Positions 53,408-63,215 of a DNA stretch of 64,000 bases are shown here, piece after piece (position 1 is the stretch's first letter; each line of letters opens with the position of its first letter). Made by a program: the position numbers and the translations under genes. The stretch is from Bacteroidales bacterium (GTDB lineage: Bacteria > Bacteroidota > Bacteroidia > Bacteroidales > Bacteroidaceae), in the NCBI GenBank assembly GCA_015654535.1, contig JAATGU010000054.1:1-64000 (forward strand), given 5' to 3'. The notes beneath the pieces are model-generated. The model saw only the letters and a list, made by a program, of their open reading frames with translations. It made no database searches and was not told the origin of the DNA.

Positions 53408-56065
53408 TTAATCATCATCACAGATTTTTTTACATACATCCAACACAGTTACATAATAATTATCACTGCCAAATTTAGTACCGTCTTTTTTGAACCAAAC
53501 GCTATGTTCACCAATTACTTCAATTCTCAGTTTATAATCTTTCTCATGTAATTTCGGACTAATAAAACGAATTCCTTTACTTGGAACTTTACTGTAAAAA
53601 TCAATCAGTGTAGTAAAAACTGCCTCTCCTTGTTTGTCTGTAATGGTAATGCGGGCATAGCCGCCATGAGGAGTTGTTTCTCCAAAGATTGCAATTTGGT
53701 TACCCGAAAAAGGATATTCACAGAAATCACCTTGTTTATTAGAATGGAAAAGAATTTTTCCTGTCTCTTTATTGCATTTGTAAAGAATCTTATCTCCTAA
53801 GTTATTATTATTACTTGAAAAAATATCCCAGGACTCCCTGTATTTTGGAATTGATAATTTCACGCCATCCGCTTTCATTGGCAACCATACATAAGTTGCC
53901 GCGGAATTTTGCCGTGGAAATGACCAACGGTCACCCATATATACCGGAATCGTATCATTATCTCGAATTAACGGGAATACGAACGTACATTGTGAATTCC
54001 ATGTTAAGCTACCTTCAGGGCAAAAAAGTCCTTGCTTTATCCAAGGTCCTTCAATTGCTGGAGCTGTATAATAATAATTATCGTTGCGTTCCCAACTGGT
54101 CAGACTGGAATACAAGAGATAATACAATCCTTTTTTCTTAAACATGGCAGGTGATTCACCCGAACCGGGAATATGCTCTGTAACTATTGCTTGGGCAGAA
54201 TTATAATCATTGCTAAGTCGATAAATTATGCCATGATGAATCAATAAATATCCTTTCCCGTCTGTATCCTGAAATGTGCCCATATCCCATCGTTTGATAG
54301 GATTCCCGTTATGCAAAAGTGCACCCTTAAACTCATATTCACCTGCAATCGTTTTACAAGTGGCATAACCGATATAAGGGTCATTGTATTTCAAATCATC
54401 AGTGTGCATATACATTACATATTCACCAGTAGAAGGGCAACGCATTACTTTTACTCGCTCGCCGATACGATTTGGACCCAATAAACCATCTTTTTGTGGG
54501 GAAAGTACAATACGTTCAAATTTCCAATTCACCAAATCTGTTGAAGAATAGCAACTAAAGCCAATAAATTTGTTGATGCTATCGGTTTTGTATTCGCCAA
54601 ATAAATAGTACTTTCCACTGTCTTCAACAATACAAGCTCCGTGCGCATTAACTGTATTACGGTTATTATCAAACCATGGAATGCCATTATAAAGAAGTTT
54701 ACCTCTATAACTTATATTGTCTTCAATAACATTTTCTACATTTGCTACTTTCTTTATAAAGTTTTTTACATTATTGACCTTCACGTTTCGGATTTCCACA
54801 TTCCGTATCGGCAACCTTGCATCTCCCTTCAATTCGTAAATGGCATCAGCCTCTTTGCAGGTCACATTTTTCAAATGTATACCATCAATTTTAGTCATGC
54901 GGGTTTCGTAAGTAGGTACAAGGTCTTTCCACTGATAAAGCACATCGGTATCAATTTCGAGTACACGTTGCGTAGTATCTGATTGGACATTCTCCATGTA
55001 AATATTTTCAATAAATCCACCTCTTCGATGATTTGTTTTTATAAAAAAGAAACGATGGACATTTCGAGCTTTGCAGTTATGCATATAAACATTCCTTATT
55101 CCACCTGAAATTTCACTTCCAACCCCGAGCAGTGTGTGACCGTTAATAATACTGCAGTTACGAATAACAATATTTTCACAAGGCGTATTCAGTCGCCATG
55201 CATCACGATTGCTTCCGGCCTTGATTACAACAGCGTCGTCGCCTTGGTCAAAAAGACAGTTTTCCACCAAAAAATTGCGGCTCATTTCAAGATCAATACC
55301 ATCGTTGTTATGACCGTGTGCTTTTACATCCAGATTTCGAACCACTCCTCCATCACACATATAAAGATGAATTGTCCAGAAAGGACTTTCTCTGATTTTA
55401 AAACCGTCAAGCAAAACATTATTACAGCGATTGAACTGTATTAAATGTGGGCGTAGATTATTTTTGCCAACAGCCATTTGTCGCTCCGAGACTGGCACAT
55501 CGGTAGAAGCTTTGGTATAAAGTTCTTTCAATGCTTCCAAATGTGCTTGCGGACGATCAAACCATTTTTTCCAGGTATCCATCTTCGGACTTATTGTACC
55601 TTTTCCACTGATAGCGATATTCTCACACTTAAAAGCATATAGTAATGGCGAATAATTATAACATTCCATACCTTCCCACGAAGTCATTACAGCCGGTAAA
55701 TAGTCTGATGGATTATCGGTGAAGGTCAATATAGCATTTTCTGCCAAATATAAATTTACGTTGCTTTTGAAATGAATGGTTCCTGTGAGCCACATACCGG
55801 CAGGTACGACTACTCGGCCTCCACCTGCTGCATTACAAGCGTCAATAGCTGCTGCAATCGCTTGGGTATTATTAATGATTCCACCAGCTCTCGCTCCATA
55901 ATCTGTAATCAGGAAATCTTTTTTCGGGAATTTATAGACTTTGATAGACGGCATTGAAAAGGGGGCATTCACATGGATTGCCACATATTTGCTGTTCAGT
56001 ATATTAGCTTGAATGCTAAACAGCGTACAAACACACACAAAGATTAGAAGATTGATCTTTCTCAT
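53408..56065 (-). CDS. GH28-GH43 fusion: pectin-type glycoside hydrolase
   Basis: An 885-residue secreted enzyme with a signal peptide (1-20). Residues about 45-455 form a GH28 right-handed beta-helix (polygalacturonase/rhamnogalacturonase type): TDYGARAGG, NNDGIDLE (253-260), DQGDDAVVIKAG (273-284), GHTLLGVGSE (309-318) and RFFFIK (338-343), so the catalytic Asp set, His and Arg/Lys are present. Residues about 462-770 resemble a GH43 five-bladed propeller of the subfamily 34 type: NAHGACIVEDSGKYYLFGEY, DPYIGYATCKTIAGEY, WDMGTFQDTDGKGYL and SGESPAMFKKKGLYYLLYSS. A beta-rich C-terminal domain (about 775-885) may bind carbohydrate. It belongs to the adjacent susCD locus. Linkage specificity is inferred from family only. 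Confidence 0.85.
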   Translation of the reverse strand: MRKINLLIFVCVCTLFSIQANILNSKYVAIHVNAPFSMPSIKVYKFPKKDFLITDYGARAGGIINNTQAIAAAIDACNAAGGGRVVVPAGMWLTGTIHFKSNVNLYLAENAILTFTDNPSDYLPAVMTSWEGMECYNYSPLLYAFKCENIAISGKGTISPKMDTWKKWFDRPQAHLEALKELYTKASTDVPVSERQMAVGKNNLRPHLIQFNRCNNVLLDGFKIRESPFWTIHLYMCDGGVVRNLDVKAHGHNNDGIDLEMSRNFLVENCLFDQGDDAVVIKAGSNRDAWRLNTPCENIVIRNCSIINGHTLLGVGSEISGGIRNVYMHNCKARNVHRFFFIKTNHRRGGFIENIYMENVQSDTTQRVLEIDTDVLYQWKDLVPTYETRMTKIDGIHLKNVTCKEADAIYELKGDARLPIRNVEIRNVKVNNVKNFIKKVANVENVIEDNISYRGKLLYNGIPWFDNNRNTVNAHGACIVEDSGKYYLFGEYKTDSINKFIGFSCYSSTDLVNWKFERIVLSPQKDGLLGPNRIGERVKVMRCPSTGEYVMYMHTDDLKYNDPYIGYATCKTIAGEYEFKGALLHNGNPIKRWDMGTFQDTDGKGYLLIHHGIIYRLSNDYNSAQAIVTEHIPGSGESPAMFKKKGLYYLLYSSLTSWERNDNYYYTAPAIEGPWIKQGLFCPEGSLTWNSQCTFVFPLIRDNDTIPVYMGDRWSFPRQNSAATYVWLPMKADGVKLSIPKYRESWDIFSSNNNNLGDKILYKCNKETGKILFHSNKQGDFCEYPFSGNQIAIFGETTPHGGYARITITDKQGEAVFTTLIDFYSKVPSKGIRFISPKLHEKDYKLRIEVIGEHSVWFKKDGTKFGSDNYYVTVLDVCKKICDDD

Positions 56066-56094
56066 ATTAACTCCATTGATAACCCGGACTATCA

Positions 56095-56466
56095 GGTTTT
56101 ATTTAAATATTCTATTATCAAATGCTTATACAACAAACATAATTTTGAAGTCATTCCCAAGACCATATCGTTGAAAGTATTCCCTGAGTAGCAGAATGTA
56201 CGAGGCATTTCCTTTGTCTTTTCAAAAATGAAACTGTCGTTTTTCTCAATTTCAGTTTTAAGTTTGTCAGAACTGATGCAAATCAAGTTTGGGTGCGACC
56301 AGCTATGGTTAGATATTTCGTGACTTTTATCCGATATTTCTTTTAATCTACCTTTAAAACCATTTTTCTCTAATTCTGGAAAAACAACTGTATAATACTC
56401 CTTCAAATCGTCATCAAATATATAATTAATTGCGCATTTCTTGTCTCCATTATAATTATATAATTA
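56095..56466 (-). pseudogene. Polysaccharide deacetylase (NodB-type) fragment
   Basis: On the minus strand the frame reads NYNGDKKCAINYIFDDD and then KEYYTVVFPELEKNGFKG, the start of a NodB-type deacetylase. It jumps straight to the later motif HEISNHSWSHPNL and continues through KTEIEKNDSFIFEKTKEMPR to GN before losing similarity. The segment between the first strand and HEISNH, normally about 25-35 residues, is missing. There is no signal peptide and no proper start codon. It is probably a decayed esterase gene of the same locus. Confidence 0.65.
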
Positions 56467-56764
56467 GCAATATATATACTATCAGCGATAGTCGTTATCT
56501 TTGATTAATTACCCTTCCGGTATGTCCTAGCAGCTGAAAACGATTTCTTAGTAGTTGTCAACAGATGGATGGCTAAGTTCATTTTCTATGATTTTTAATA
56601 TACTTCAAATTTAATACATCGATGGATAAACGCCAAATTTTTATAATACTATCTCAGGGCTATTGTGGATATTCATATAAAAATATTATACAGAACCTCC
56701 TATAAGTTGGCATGCCTTACATATTCAATAATTTGATATCTTTTTTAAATATATTTTACAAATT
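56467..56764. other. Intergenic region without recognised features
   Basis: This AT-rich stretch between the deacetylase remnant and the susD terminator shows no credible coding frame. Confidence 0.5.
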
Positions 56765-56800
56765 AAAGGTCATTTCAACATCTCTATCGAAATGACCTTT
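56765..56800. terminator. Terminator after susD pair 3
   Basis: AAAGGTCATTT (56765-56775) and AAATGACCTTT (56790-56800) form a perfect 11-bp stem. It lies just beyond the minus-strand susD stop; the plus strand continues with T and the minus strand with AATTTG. Confidence 0.65.
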
Positions 56801-56832
56801 TTACAAATAACACAATCTACTTTACCTGTTTT

Positions 56833-58869
56833 TTATTGTTGAGCAGGTTGGTCAGGTATTGTTGGCCAGTAGGGGTTTTGATAAATTGGGGACCCGGAGA
56901 TCGTGGAACCATCAGGTGAAGTTAGTAAGAACTGATTAATCATAATAGGTGACAGGTAATGAGCCATGTGCCAAGTAAAACCGTTATAACAAACCTGATT
57001 TGAATTTTTTTGATACGGACGAAGATATTCACTTAAAGATGGAGAGGAAACCGTTGCTTTACCCGAACCGTCGGCCAGCAGATCTGTATACCAACTCTGC
57101 ATAGGAGTATTCCACAGATGGAAGCCTTCTGGAATGTATGGAGTAGTTATCATCTGATCCATTGCTCTCCAGCGACAGAGATCCATATAACGTAAACCTT
57201 CGGCTATCATTTCACATCGACGTTCGCGACGAATATTGTACAGGATCTTATCCACCAGAATATTTCCTCCGGAATAAGCTCCCCAGTCGTTTTTGGCTTC
57301 TTCGTTCATATCTGTAGCCGCAATGGTTGCATCGATATCGGTGCTCACATGGGAGCGTTGGCGAATAAGTTGCCAGTACTCGCGGGCCGATGCATCCAAT
57401 GTTCCATTTCTTTCGTAGCTAGCTTCCATATAGTTCAGCAAAGCTTCCGTCGCACGATAAGCAATAGATCCAGTATACCCACTACTGTTCGCGTAAAATT
57501 TCTGATCAAAAGAGCCACCTTTACGCAAAGCATATCCTGTGACATAACCACGTTGCCCATCACTTAATGTAATTTTTGGATAAGGTTCTGTTAACCATGC
57601 TTCCGTTCCTTCTACATTTGGATATAAAATACTTGTCTGTCCCGGCTCTTTCAAAAATAGGACTAAACGAGAGTCTCTATTCTGACGAACTCTATGAATA
57701 GTTGTGTCTCCCATGTAGTATCCATCACCATAGGCATAAGTACCATGTTTATATACCGGAGTACCATCAGCCATCAAGAAATTGTTTACAAAGGCACGAG
57801 TAACACCATTGTCATAGTTTCCCTGATTCGCGGCTACATTCACATTGTGCAGGGCAAGGCCACGAGCATACTGACGCCATAATAATACCTCGGAAACAGA
57901 AAACAAATCTTCCTGAGCAAACATATTGTAATAGGGATTTGCGGATTGAGTTGCCGATTGTTGCAAATACCCAGTATTTTGGACCAGCTTGCCTTTGTAA
58001 GCCTCAGCTACTGCTTTTGACGCAGCCATTGCTTGTTCAAGGAAATAATTGATTTCATTATCAATGCTTCCGCTCTTATACTGATAATTGGCATTGTAAT
58101 CCTTTGTTTTCCCCGGCCATTCCTGACCATTCGGAACAAAAGCCGTACCTTTAAAATATTTTAGCCAGGTACCTTCGAACAGAGCAACGCGAGATGTAAG
58201 CAAAAGTGCTGCATCTTTTCCAATACGAGTAGTCAACATTGTCTTTGCACTTAACAGCGTGACTGCTTTATCCAAATCAGACAAAATGAAGCGTGCAACT
58301 TCATTACGTGGCATACGTTTATTAGCCTCAATAAGAACAGCCATATTATCCGGCAATGGCTCAGTCACAATAGGAAAATCGCCAAATAGCTGATAACGTT
58401 TGAAATATTCACAAGCACGTAAAAAATATATTTCACCAATATAATGTTTTATTTCTGTTAAATCACCTGAAATAGTATTTTTAGCACCATTCAAATCATC
58501 TCCATACTTTGGCAAAACATTAGACAAAAAATAATTAAGTTTATATATATTACTAAAATTCCAATTTGTACTTTCTGAATTTGGAACTTTCCATAAGTCT
58601 TGAGAATAACGAACATTTGCAACACGACTAATTTGATTATCAGTACCTCCATCTTCTCCAAAAATCCCATAAGTATTATTTGTCACATGAGATGGAAGTA
58701 TACTTGTATAAATTTCATCACAATAAGCTTTCAATTGAGTGCTACTGTTAAAATATCTCTGAGGGGAGACCGTCGATTGAGGCTCTCGATCCAAAAAACT
58801 ATCGCATGAGGTAAAACTTAATGACAAGCCTAATGACAATAACGCTATATATAATTTATTTATTTTCAT
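56833..58869 (-). CDS. SusD/RagB family outer-membrane lipoprotein (pair 3)
   Basis: The 678-residue surface lipoprotein has a signal peptide and lipobox (LSLSFTSCDSFLDREPQSTV). SusD hallmarks include EIKHYIGEIYFLRACEYFKR near residue 135, AYRATEALLNYMEASYERNG and RRERRCEMIAEGLRYMDLCR in the C-terminal half. It is the glycan-binding partner of the STN-SusC directly upstream (12 bp gap). The GH28-GH43 gene lies further downstream on the same strand, so a pectin-derived substrate is likely. Confidence 0.93.
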   Translation of the reverse strand: MKINKLYIALLSLGLSLSFTSCDSFLDREPQSTVSPQRYFNSSTQLKAYCDEIYTSILPSHVTNNTYGIFGEDGGTDNQISRVANVRYSQDLWKVPNSESTNWNFSNIYKLNYFLSNVLPKYGDDLNGAKNTISGDLTEIKHYIGEIYFLRACEYFKRYQLFGDFPIVTEPLPDNMAVLIEANKRMPRNEVARFILSDLDKAVTLLSAKTMLTTRIGKDAALLLTSRVALFEGTWLKYFKGTAFVPNGQEWPGKTKDYNANYQYKSGSIDNEINYFLEQAMAASKAVAEAYKGKLVQNTGYLQQSATQSANPYYNMFAQEDLFSVSEVLLWRQYARGLALHNVNVAANQGNYDNGVTRAFVNNFLMADGTPVYKHGTYAYGDGYYMGDTTIHRVRQNRDSRLVLFLKEPGQTSILYPNVEGTEAWLTEPYPKITLSDGQRGYVTGYALRKGGSFDQKFYANSSGYTGSIAYRATEALLNYMEASYERNGTLDASAREYWQLIRQRSHVSTDIDATIAATDMNEEAKNDWGAYSGGNILVDKILYNIRRERRCEMIAEGLRYMDLCRWRAMDQMITTPYIPEGFHLWNTPMQSWYTDLLADGSGKATVSSPSLSEYLRPYQKNSNQVCYNGFTWHMAHYLSPIMINQFLLTSPDGSTISGSPIYQNPYWPTIPDQPAQQ

Positions 58870-58881
58870 TGTTTAAAATAA

Positions 58882-61800
58882 TTAAAGAGTTAAACTTAAA
58901 CCAAATGACCATGTTCTTGATAACGGATAAGCATTGCCTGAGTTATATGTATCTGTATTGTTCGAGTCAGAGCTTCCACCACTGATAGTTTCCGGATCGA
59001 ATAATTTTGTAAGTGAAGTACCAGTCCACAAATTTTCGCCAGAAACAAATACTCTACATTTAGTGAAACTCATTTTCTTCATCCATGCTGATGGCAGAGT
59101 ATAACCAATCTGAAAGTTTTTCAGGCGAATATAGGAAGCATTAAGCAGATAGCGTGTTTGAACCTGCTGGTTCTTTGTAGTACCATCATCGAAAATAGGA
59201 CGTGGATAATAAGCGTCTAAATTAGCAGCAATTTTATGACCCTCTAGGCCGATCTCCTGAGCACGGAAGTAATCACCTTGTTCTTGCATAGCTTCCGATC
59301 TCCAAATATTTTTAAATACTCCCCAAAAAGTATTGGCACTTTGCCAATAATCTCGCTGCATAACACCTTGGAAGAAACAACGCAAATCAAATCCTTTCCA
59401 ATCAGCAGTCAAGTTGACCCCAAAGAAATAATGAGGAGTACTGTTGCCAATCACTTTCAAATCACCATGATTTTCTAAAGTACTTGCACCTTTAGTGATA
59501 CCAGGTTTGCCATCTAAGTCAGCATACATGATATCGCCTGCGGTCCAGTTTGTTCCTAAGGAAGACTGTCCCCCTACTTTAGTCAAGTGTGCCTGCATCT
59601 CGGCATCACTCTTTGCAATACCCACTGTTTCAAATCCCCAAATTTCCCCAATTTCATGACCATTTAAATAAGTATTTATAGAATGTGTTATGTTGCTGGG
59701 ATAATTATCAATAAATGTATTTGCATCTGATAGCATAAACTGAGCACTATAACCTAAACCATTTTGTAAATGATCTCTCCAGGATACAGTCAACTCCCAA
59801 CCTTTGGTCCTCAAATCGCAGTTATTTGTTACAGGCACATCAATCCCCAATATAGCTGGAAGTTCTGTTGCTGGTCCGACCATATTTTTGGTATAACGTG
59901 TATAGTAATCAAACGAACCGGTCAACCGATTAGAGAACGAGCCAAAATCTAATCCTAAATTCCATGTACGAATGGTTTCCCAAGTCAGGTTATTACTCAC
60001 TAATGCTCCCACTTTTGATGTATTAGGCATAGTGCCGTTCTCTAACCATGTTCCATTAGATGCACCTAATGTCATAGACCGATAAGTAGGATACCAGGAG
60101 TCAGTATTTTGATTTCCTAATTTACCATAAGAACCTCGTAACTTCAATGTGTTAACTATTTTATCAAATGGCTTCCAGAAATTTTCATTAGCAATATTCC
60201 AACCTAAAGAGAAAGAAGGAGAAGCCAGCCAACGACTGCCACGGAGAAAACGTGATGTCCCATCGTAACGCATATTTGCTTCTACTAAATAACGACCTTG
60301 ATAATCATAATTTAAGCGACCAAAAAAACCGGCAGTAGCCCACTCATTATGATATCCTCCTACATCTGTCGTTTTTGCCACACCTAAACCATCTGTACCT
60401 GAAGTCAAATCAAATTGAGGCAAGTCTTGAATCAGCAAACCATATTTTCTAGTATAATAGAAATCTTGCTTCATTTCTTCCGATTGAAAACCAGACATAA
60501 TTTTGAAGTTATGTACGTTATTGAATGAGTGGGAATATTCACTGAAAATATTCAGATTCAAATAGTTCTCTTTCTCACTTTCCTGATAAAGACTAGAAGT
60601 TCCGTGGGTATCAATTAAATTTCCGTTAACGTCATGATTATAAGCAGGCAAAGTAGTTTCTTTTACAGATCCATTTGAGATACTATAATTCAACTCAACA
60701 TGAGTAATCCAATTTTTAATTGGTTCAATCAAAAAAGTTGACTGATAATATTGATGGTCAGTTTGTGCAGTACGATTTCCGCCTAATGCCAGATTCATTA
60801 GCGGAGGGGTACTCGTGTTATTGTTGAAATAGTAGCCATTGACATCATATACAGGCAAATTGGGCCATGTTTGGCGACCAAACATGGTATAGAAAGTATT
60901 ATTGAAAGCAGTAGGGCGCCAATTATCCTTACGAATAAAACGCATGTTATAATTAAATTTCAACCAATTAGTCAAAGTGGTATTCATTTTAGCTGCTACG
61001 TTATAACGTTTAAAGCCATCGTTTCCATGGTTAAGTAAACCATCCTGATCCAAGTAGTTGAAAGAAGTATAATAAGTCGTTTTTTCATTACCCCCAGTCA
61101 CACTTAGATTATGCTCTTGCGAACTTACATCACTTTTATATGCTTCCTTATACCAATCGGTGTTGGCATAAGCTGTAGTAAAAGGGTCGAATTCAGGTTT
61201 TCCCCATTGACCATTGGAAGACGCCTCCAAACCTCCTGTTAACTTTCCAGATTGAAAATCAAGCATCTTTTGCATCAGTGCATCACTAAATATTTGCCCG
61301 TTTCCTTTATTTATAGATGCACTATTAAAATAGTTGGCGAATGAGTAAGAATCCATCATCTTAGGCAGATTGATCGGATTAGCAACACGAAAACTATTAT
61401 TATAAGCAATGGTGATTTTACCAGCTTTACCTTTCTTTGTTGTAATCAAAATCACCCCGAAAGGAGCGCGAGAACCATAAATAGAAGAAGCTGAAGCGTC
61501 TTTTAAAACAGATATGTTTTCAATATCCTGCTGATTGACTGTATTTAAATCACCTTCAACACCATCAATTAAAATTAAAGGCGAACCGCTTGAACCTTTT
61601 CCAATTGTTCCTACGCCACGGATATTAATACTCATATTTTTATCTAATTCCCCGGTGGTAGTCGAAATCTGCAAACCCGGAACTAATCCTTGTAGAGCTT
61701 GTACAGATGAGTTTACTGGACGGGATTCCAAATCTTTGGCCTCTGCAATACCAACCGAACCAGTTAAATTCACTTTTTTCTGAGTACCAAAGCCCACTAT

Positions 61801-62394
61801 AACAACTTCGTCAAGTATTTTGCTATTTTCAAACAGCCGGATATTAATGGAAGAATCATCTCCCACAGTTACTTGCTGATTTACGTAGCCAATATAACTA
61901 ATCAGCAAAACAGCACCTTTGGATGCTTCCACTTTGTATTTTCCATTTAAATCTGTAGCGGTACCTTTACTTATACCTTTAACTACAACGGATGCACCCA
62001 CCAACGGATCACCATTGGTATCGGAAACTATTCCTGAAATAGTTCCTTCATTTGTACTGTTACGGACTTGTACTGTAGTTTTTGATGGTACAGTAATAAT
62101 TACGTGTGATTGATTAATTGTGTAAATATAACCGGTACCCCTTAGTAATTGGGTCATTACTTCTTGTAATGTATTACCTTTGGGAATAGTGGTGAGAATC
62201 TTACTTACGTTAATGGCATTAGCATCGTAGTCAACAGACAAACCAGTTTGTTTTTCTATTTGTTCAAAAGCCATTTTTAACGTAATATCTTTCCCCGTTA
62301 ATTTTACTTTCTGATTTTGTGCTTGCATGATGGAAGGCATTGCCAATAAAAACATCATAATTAGCACATGCGAAAAGAATTTTCTTACTTTCAT
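58882..62394 (-). CDS. SusC family TonB-dependent transporter with N-terminal STN signalling domain (pair 3)
   Basis: An 1170-residue outer-membrane transporter with a signal peptide (1-25) and an extra N-terminal STN domain (about 30-108, with LKMAFEQIEKQTGLSVDYD and EVMTQLLRGTGYIYTINQSH). The carboxypeptidase-like domain (about 128-205), EVVIVGFGTQKKVNLTGSVG, the plug ending GVILITTKKGK and the barrel follow. The STN domain is the feature that lets SusC-type proteins signal to a FecR anti-sigma factor. The fecR gene lies upstream on the same strand, about 820 bp away. It pairs with the next SusD. Confidence 0.94.
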   Translation of the reverse strand: MKVRKFFSHVLIMMFLLAMPSIMQAQNQKVKLTGKDITLKMAFEQIEKQTGLSVDYDANAINVSKILTTIPKGNTLQEVMTQLLRGTGYIYTINQSHVIITVPSKTTVQVRNSTNEGTISGIVSDTNGDPLVGASVVVKGISKGTATDLNGKYKVEASKGAVLLISYIGYVNQQVTVGDDSSINIRLFENSKILDEVVIVGFGTQKKVNLTGSVGIAEAKDLESRPVNSSVQALQGLVPGLQISTTTGELDKNMSINIRGVGTIGKGSSGSPLILIDGVEGDLNTVNQQDIENISVLKDASASSIYGSRAPFGVILITTKKGKAGKITIAYNNSFRVANPINLPKMMDSYSFANYFNSASINKGNGQIFSDALMQKMLDFQSGKLTGGLEASSNGQWGKPEFDPFTTAYANTDWYKEAYKSDVSSQEHNLSVTGGNEKTTYYTSFNYLDQDGLLNHGNDGFKRYNVAAKMNTTLTNWLKFNYNMRFIRKDNWRPTAFNNTFYTMFGRQTWPNLPVYDVNGYYFNNNTSTPPLMNLALGGNRTAQTDHQYYQSTFLIEPIKNWITHVELNYSISNGSVKETTLPAYNHDVNGNLIDTHGTSSLYQESEKENYLNLNIFSEYSHSFNNVHNFKIMSGFQSEEMKQDFYYTRKYGLLIQDLPQFDLTSGTDGLGVAKTTDVGGYHNEWATAGFFGRLNYDYQGRYLVEANMRYDGTSRFLRGSRWLASPSFSLGWNIANENFWKPFDKIVNTLKLRGSYGKLGNQNTDSWYPTYRSMTLGASNGTWLENGTMPNTSKVGALVSNNLTWETIRTWNLGLDFGSFSNRLTGSFDYYTRYTKNMVGPATELPAILGIDVPVTNNCDLRTKGWELTVSWRDHLQNGLGYSAQFMLSDANTFIDNYPSNITHSINTYLNGHEIGEIWGFETVGIAKSDAEMQAHLTKVGGQSSLGTNWTAGDIMYADLDGKPGITKGASTLENHGDLKVIGNSTPHYFFGVNLTADWKGFDLRCFFQGVMQRDYWQSANTFWGVFKNIWRSEAMQEQGDYFRAQEIGLEGHKIAANLDAYYPRPIFDDGTTKNQQVQTRYLLNASYIRLKNFQIGYTLPSAWMKKMSFTKCRVFVSGENLWTGTSLTKLFDPETISGGSSDSNNTDTYNSGNAYPLSRTWSFGLSLTL

Positions 62395-63215
62395 GTGTGT
62401 TAGAATTTACATATTATTAGATTTATAAAATAAAAAAAATACGGCTATTATATAATGGTATACATTTTACAATGTGATGTCAAAACTTCGGGATTTGTGA
62501 AGTGATAATATATATAGAATATTTAACAAAATAACTGCTAGAGTAGCTAATCATACTAAAGAACAAAGTCAGTTAATTATATAGATTAAATTCAACTTTA
62601 CTTTGATTATTAGCGATTTATTTTTAGAATATTAGATACAAATATATGTCACAAATTTTATTTTATAACATATCTCCGAAGTTCCTTTTTTTCATTTTTT
62701 TCCTCCTACTTAAAAATAACTAAACAACTTTGTTATATTTAAAAACAATGAAATTAAATTTATTAGTGAATTGTTCAATTCTCTTTGAATACTAATATTT
62801 TTGTTTGAATTATGCATATTATGATCGATTACAATACTAAGTAAGCTATGCAGGGAAATACACACAGTCGGATATGATATTTTTTTGTAGAAATGAATAT
62901 CTTTTTGAGAACAAATATTTAAATAACACAGGGCACCTGAAAAGTAGGGGATAGTTCAGATAAATCGGGATATTGCAAACGTTATTGAACATTGATAGTT
63001 TTTAGAGAGTAATTGGTCGGGAATTGAGAATGTGCAAGTCTCTTTTATTTCTATAATACATTAAATTTACTGCAAAACAGAAACGTATTGCGTTGAAGAT
63101 ACACAAAAAAACAAAAAAAGGCAGAAGAACACGATCCCAAAGGCCTGTAGTGAAGAAAAGAGAAAACGAGAATATAGTGATAGTGTAGTTTTATATAGTT
63201 TTAAATTCGGAGCGA
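62395..63215. other. Long intergenic region between fecR and STN-susC
   Basis: About 820 bp are AT-rich and show no open frame or RNA gene I can support. The susC leader and promoter should lie in the left part. Confidence 0.5.
62639..62646 (-). promoter_or_regulatory. Candidate -7 promoter box for STN-susC
   Basis: The minus strand reads TATATTTG about 245 bp ahead of susC. If an ECF sigma factor drives this gene, another promoter is also expected; I cannot place it. Confidence 0.35.
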
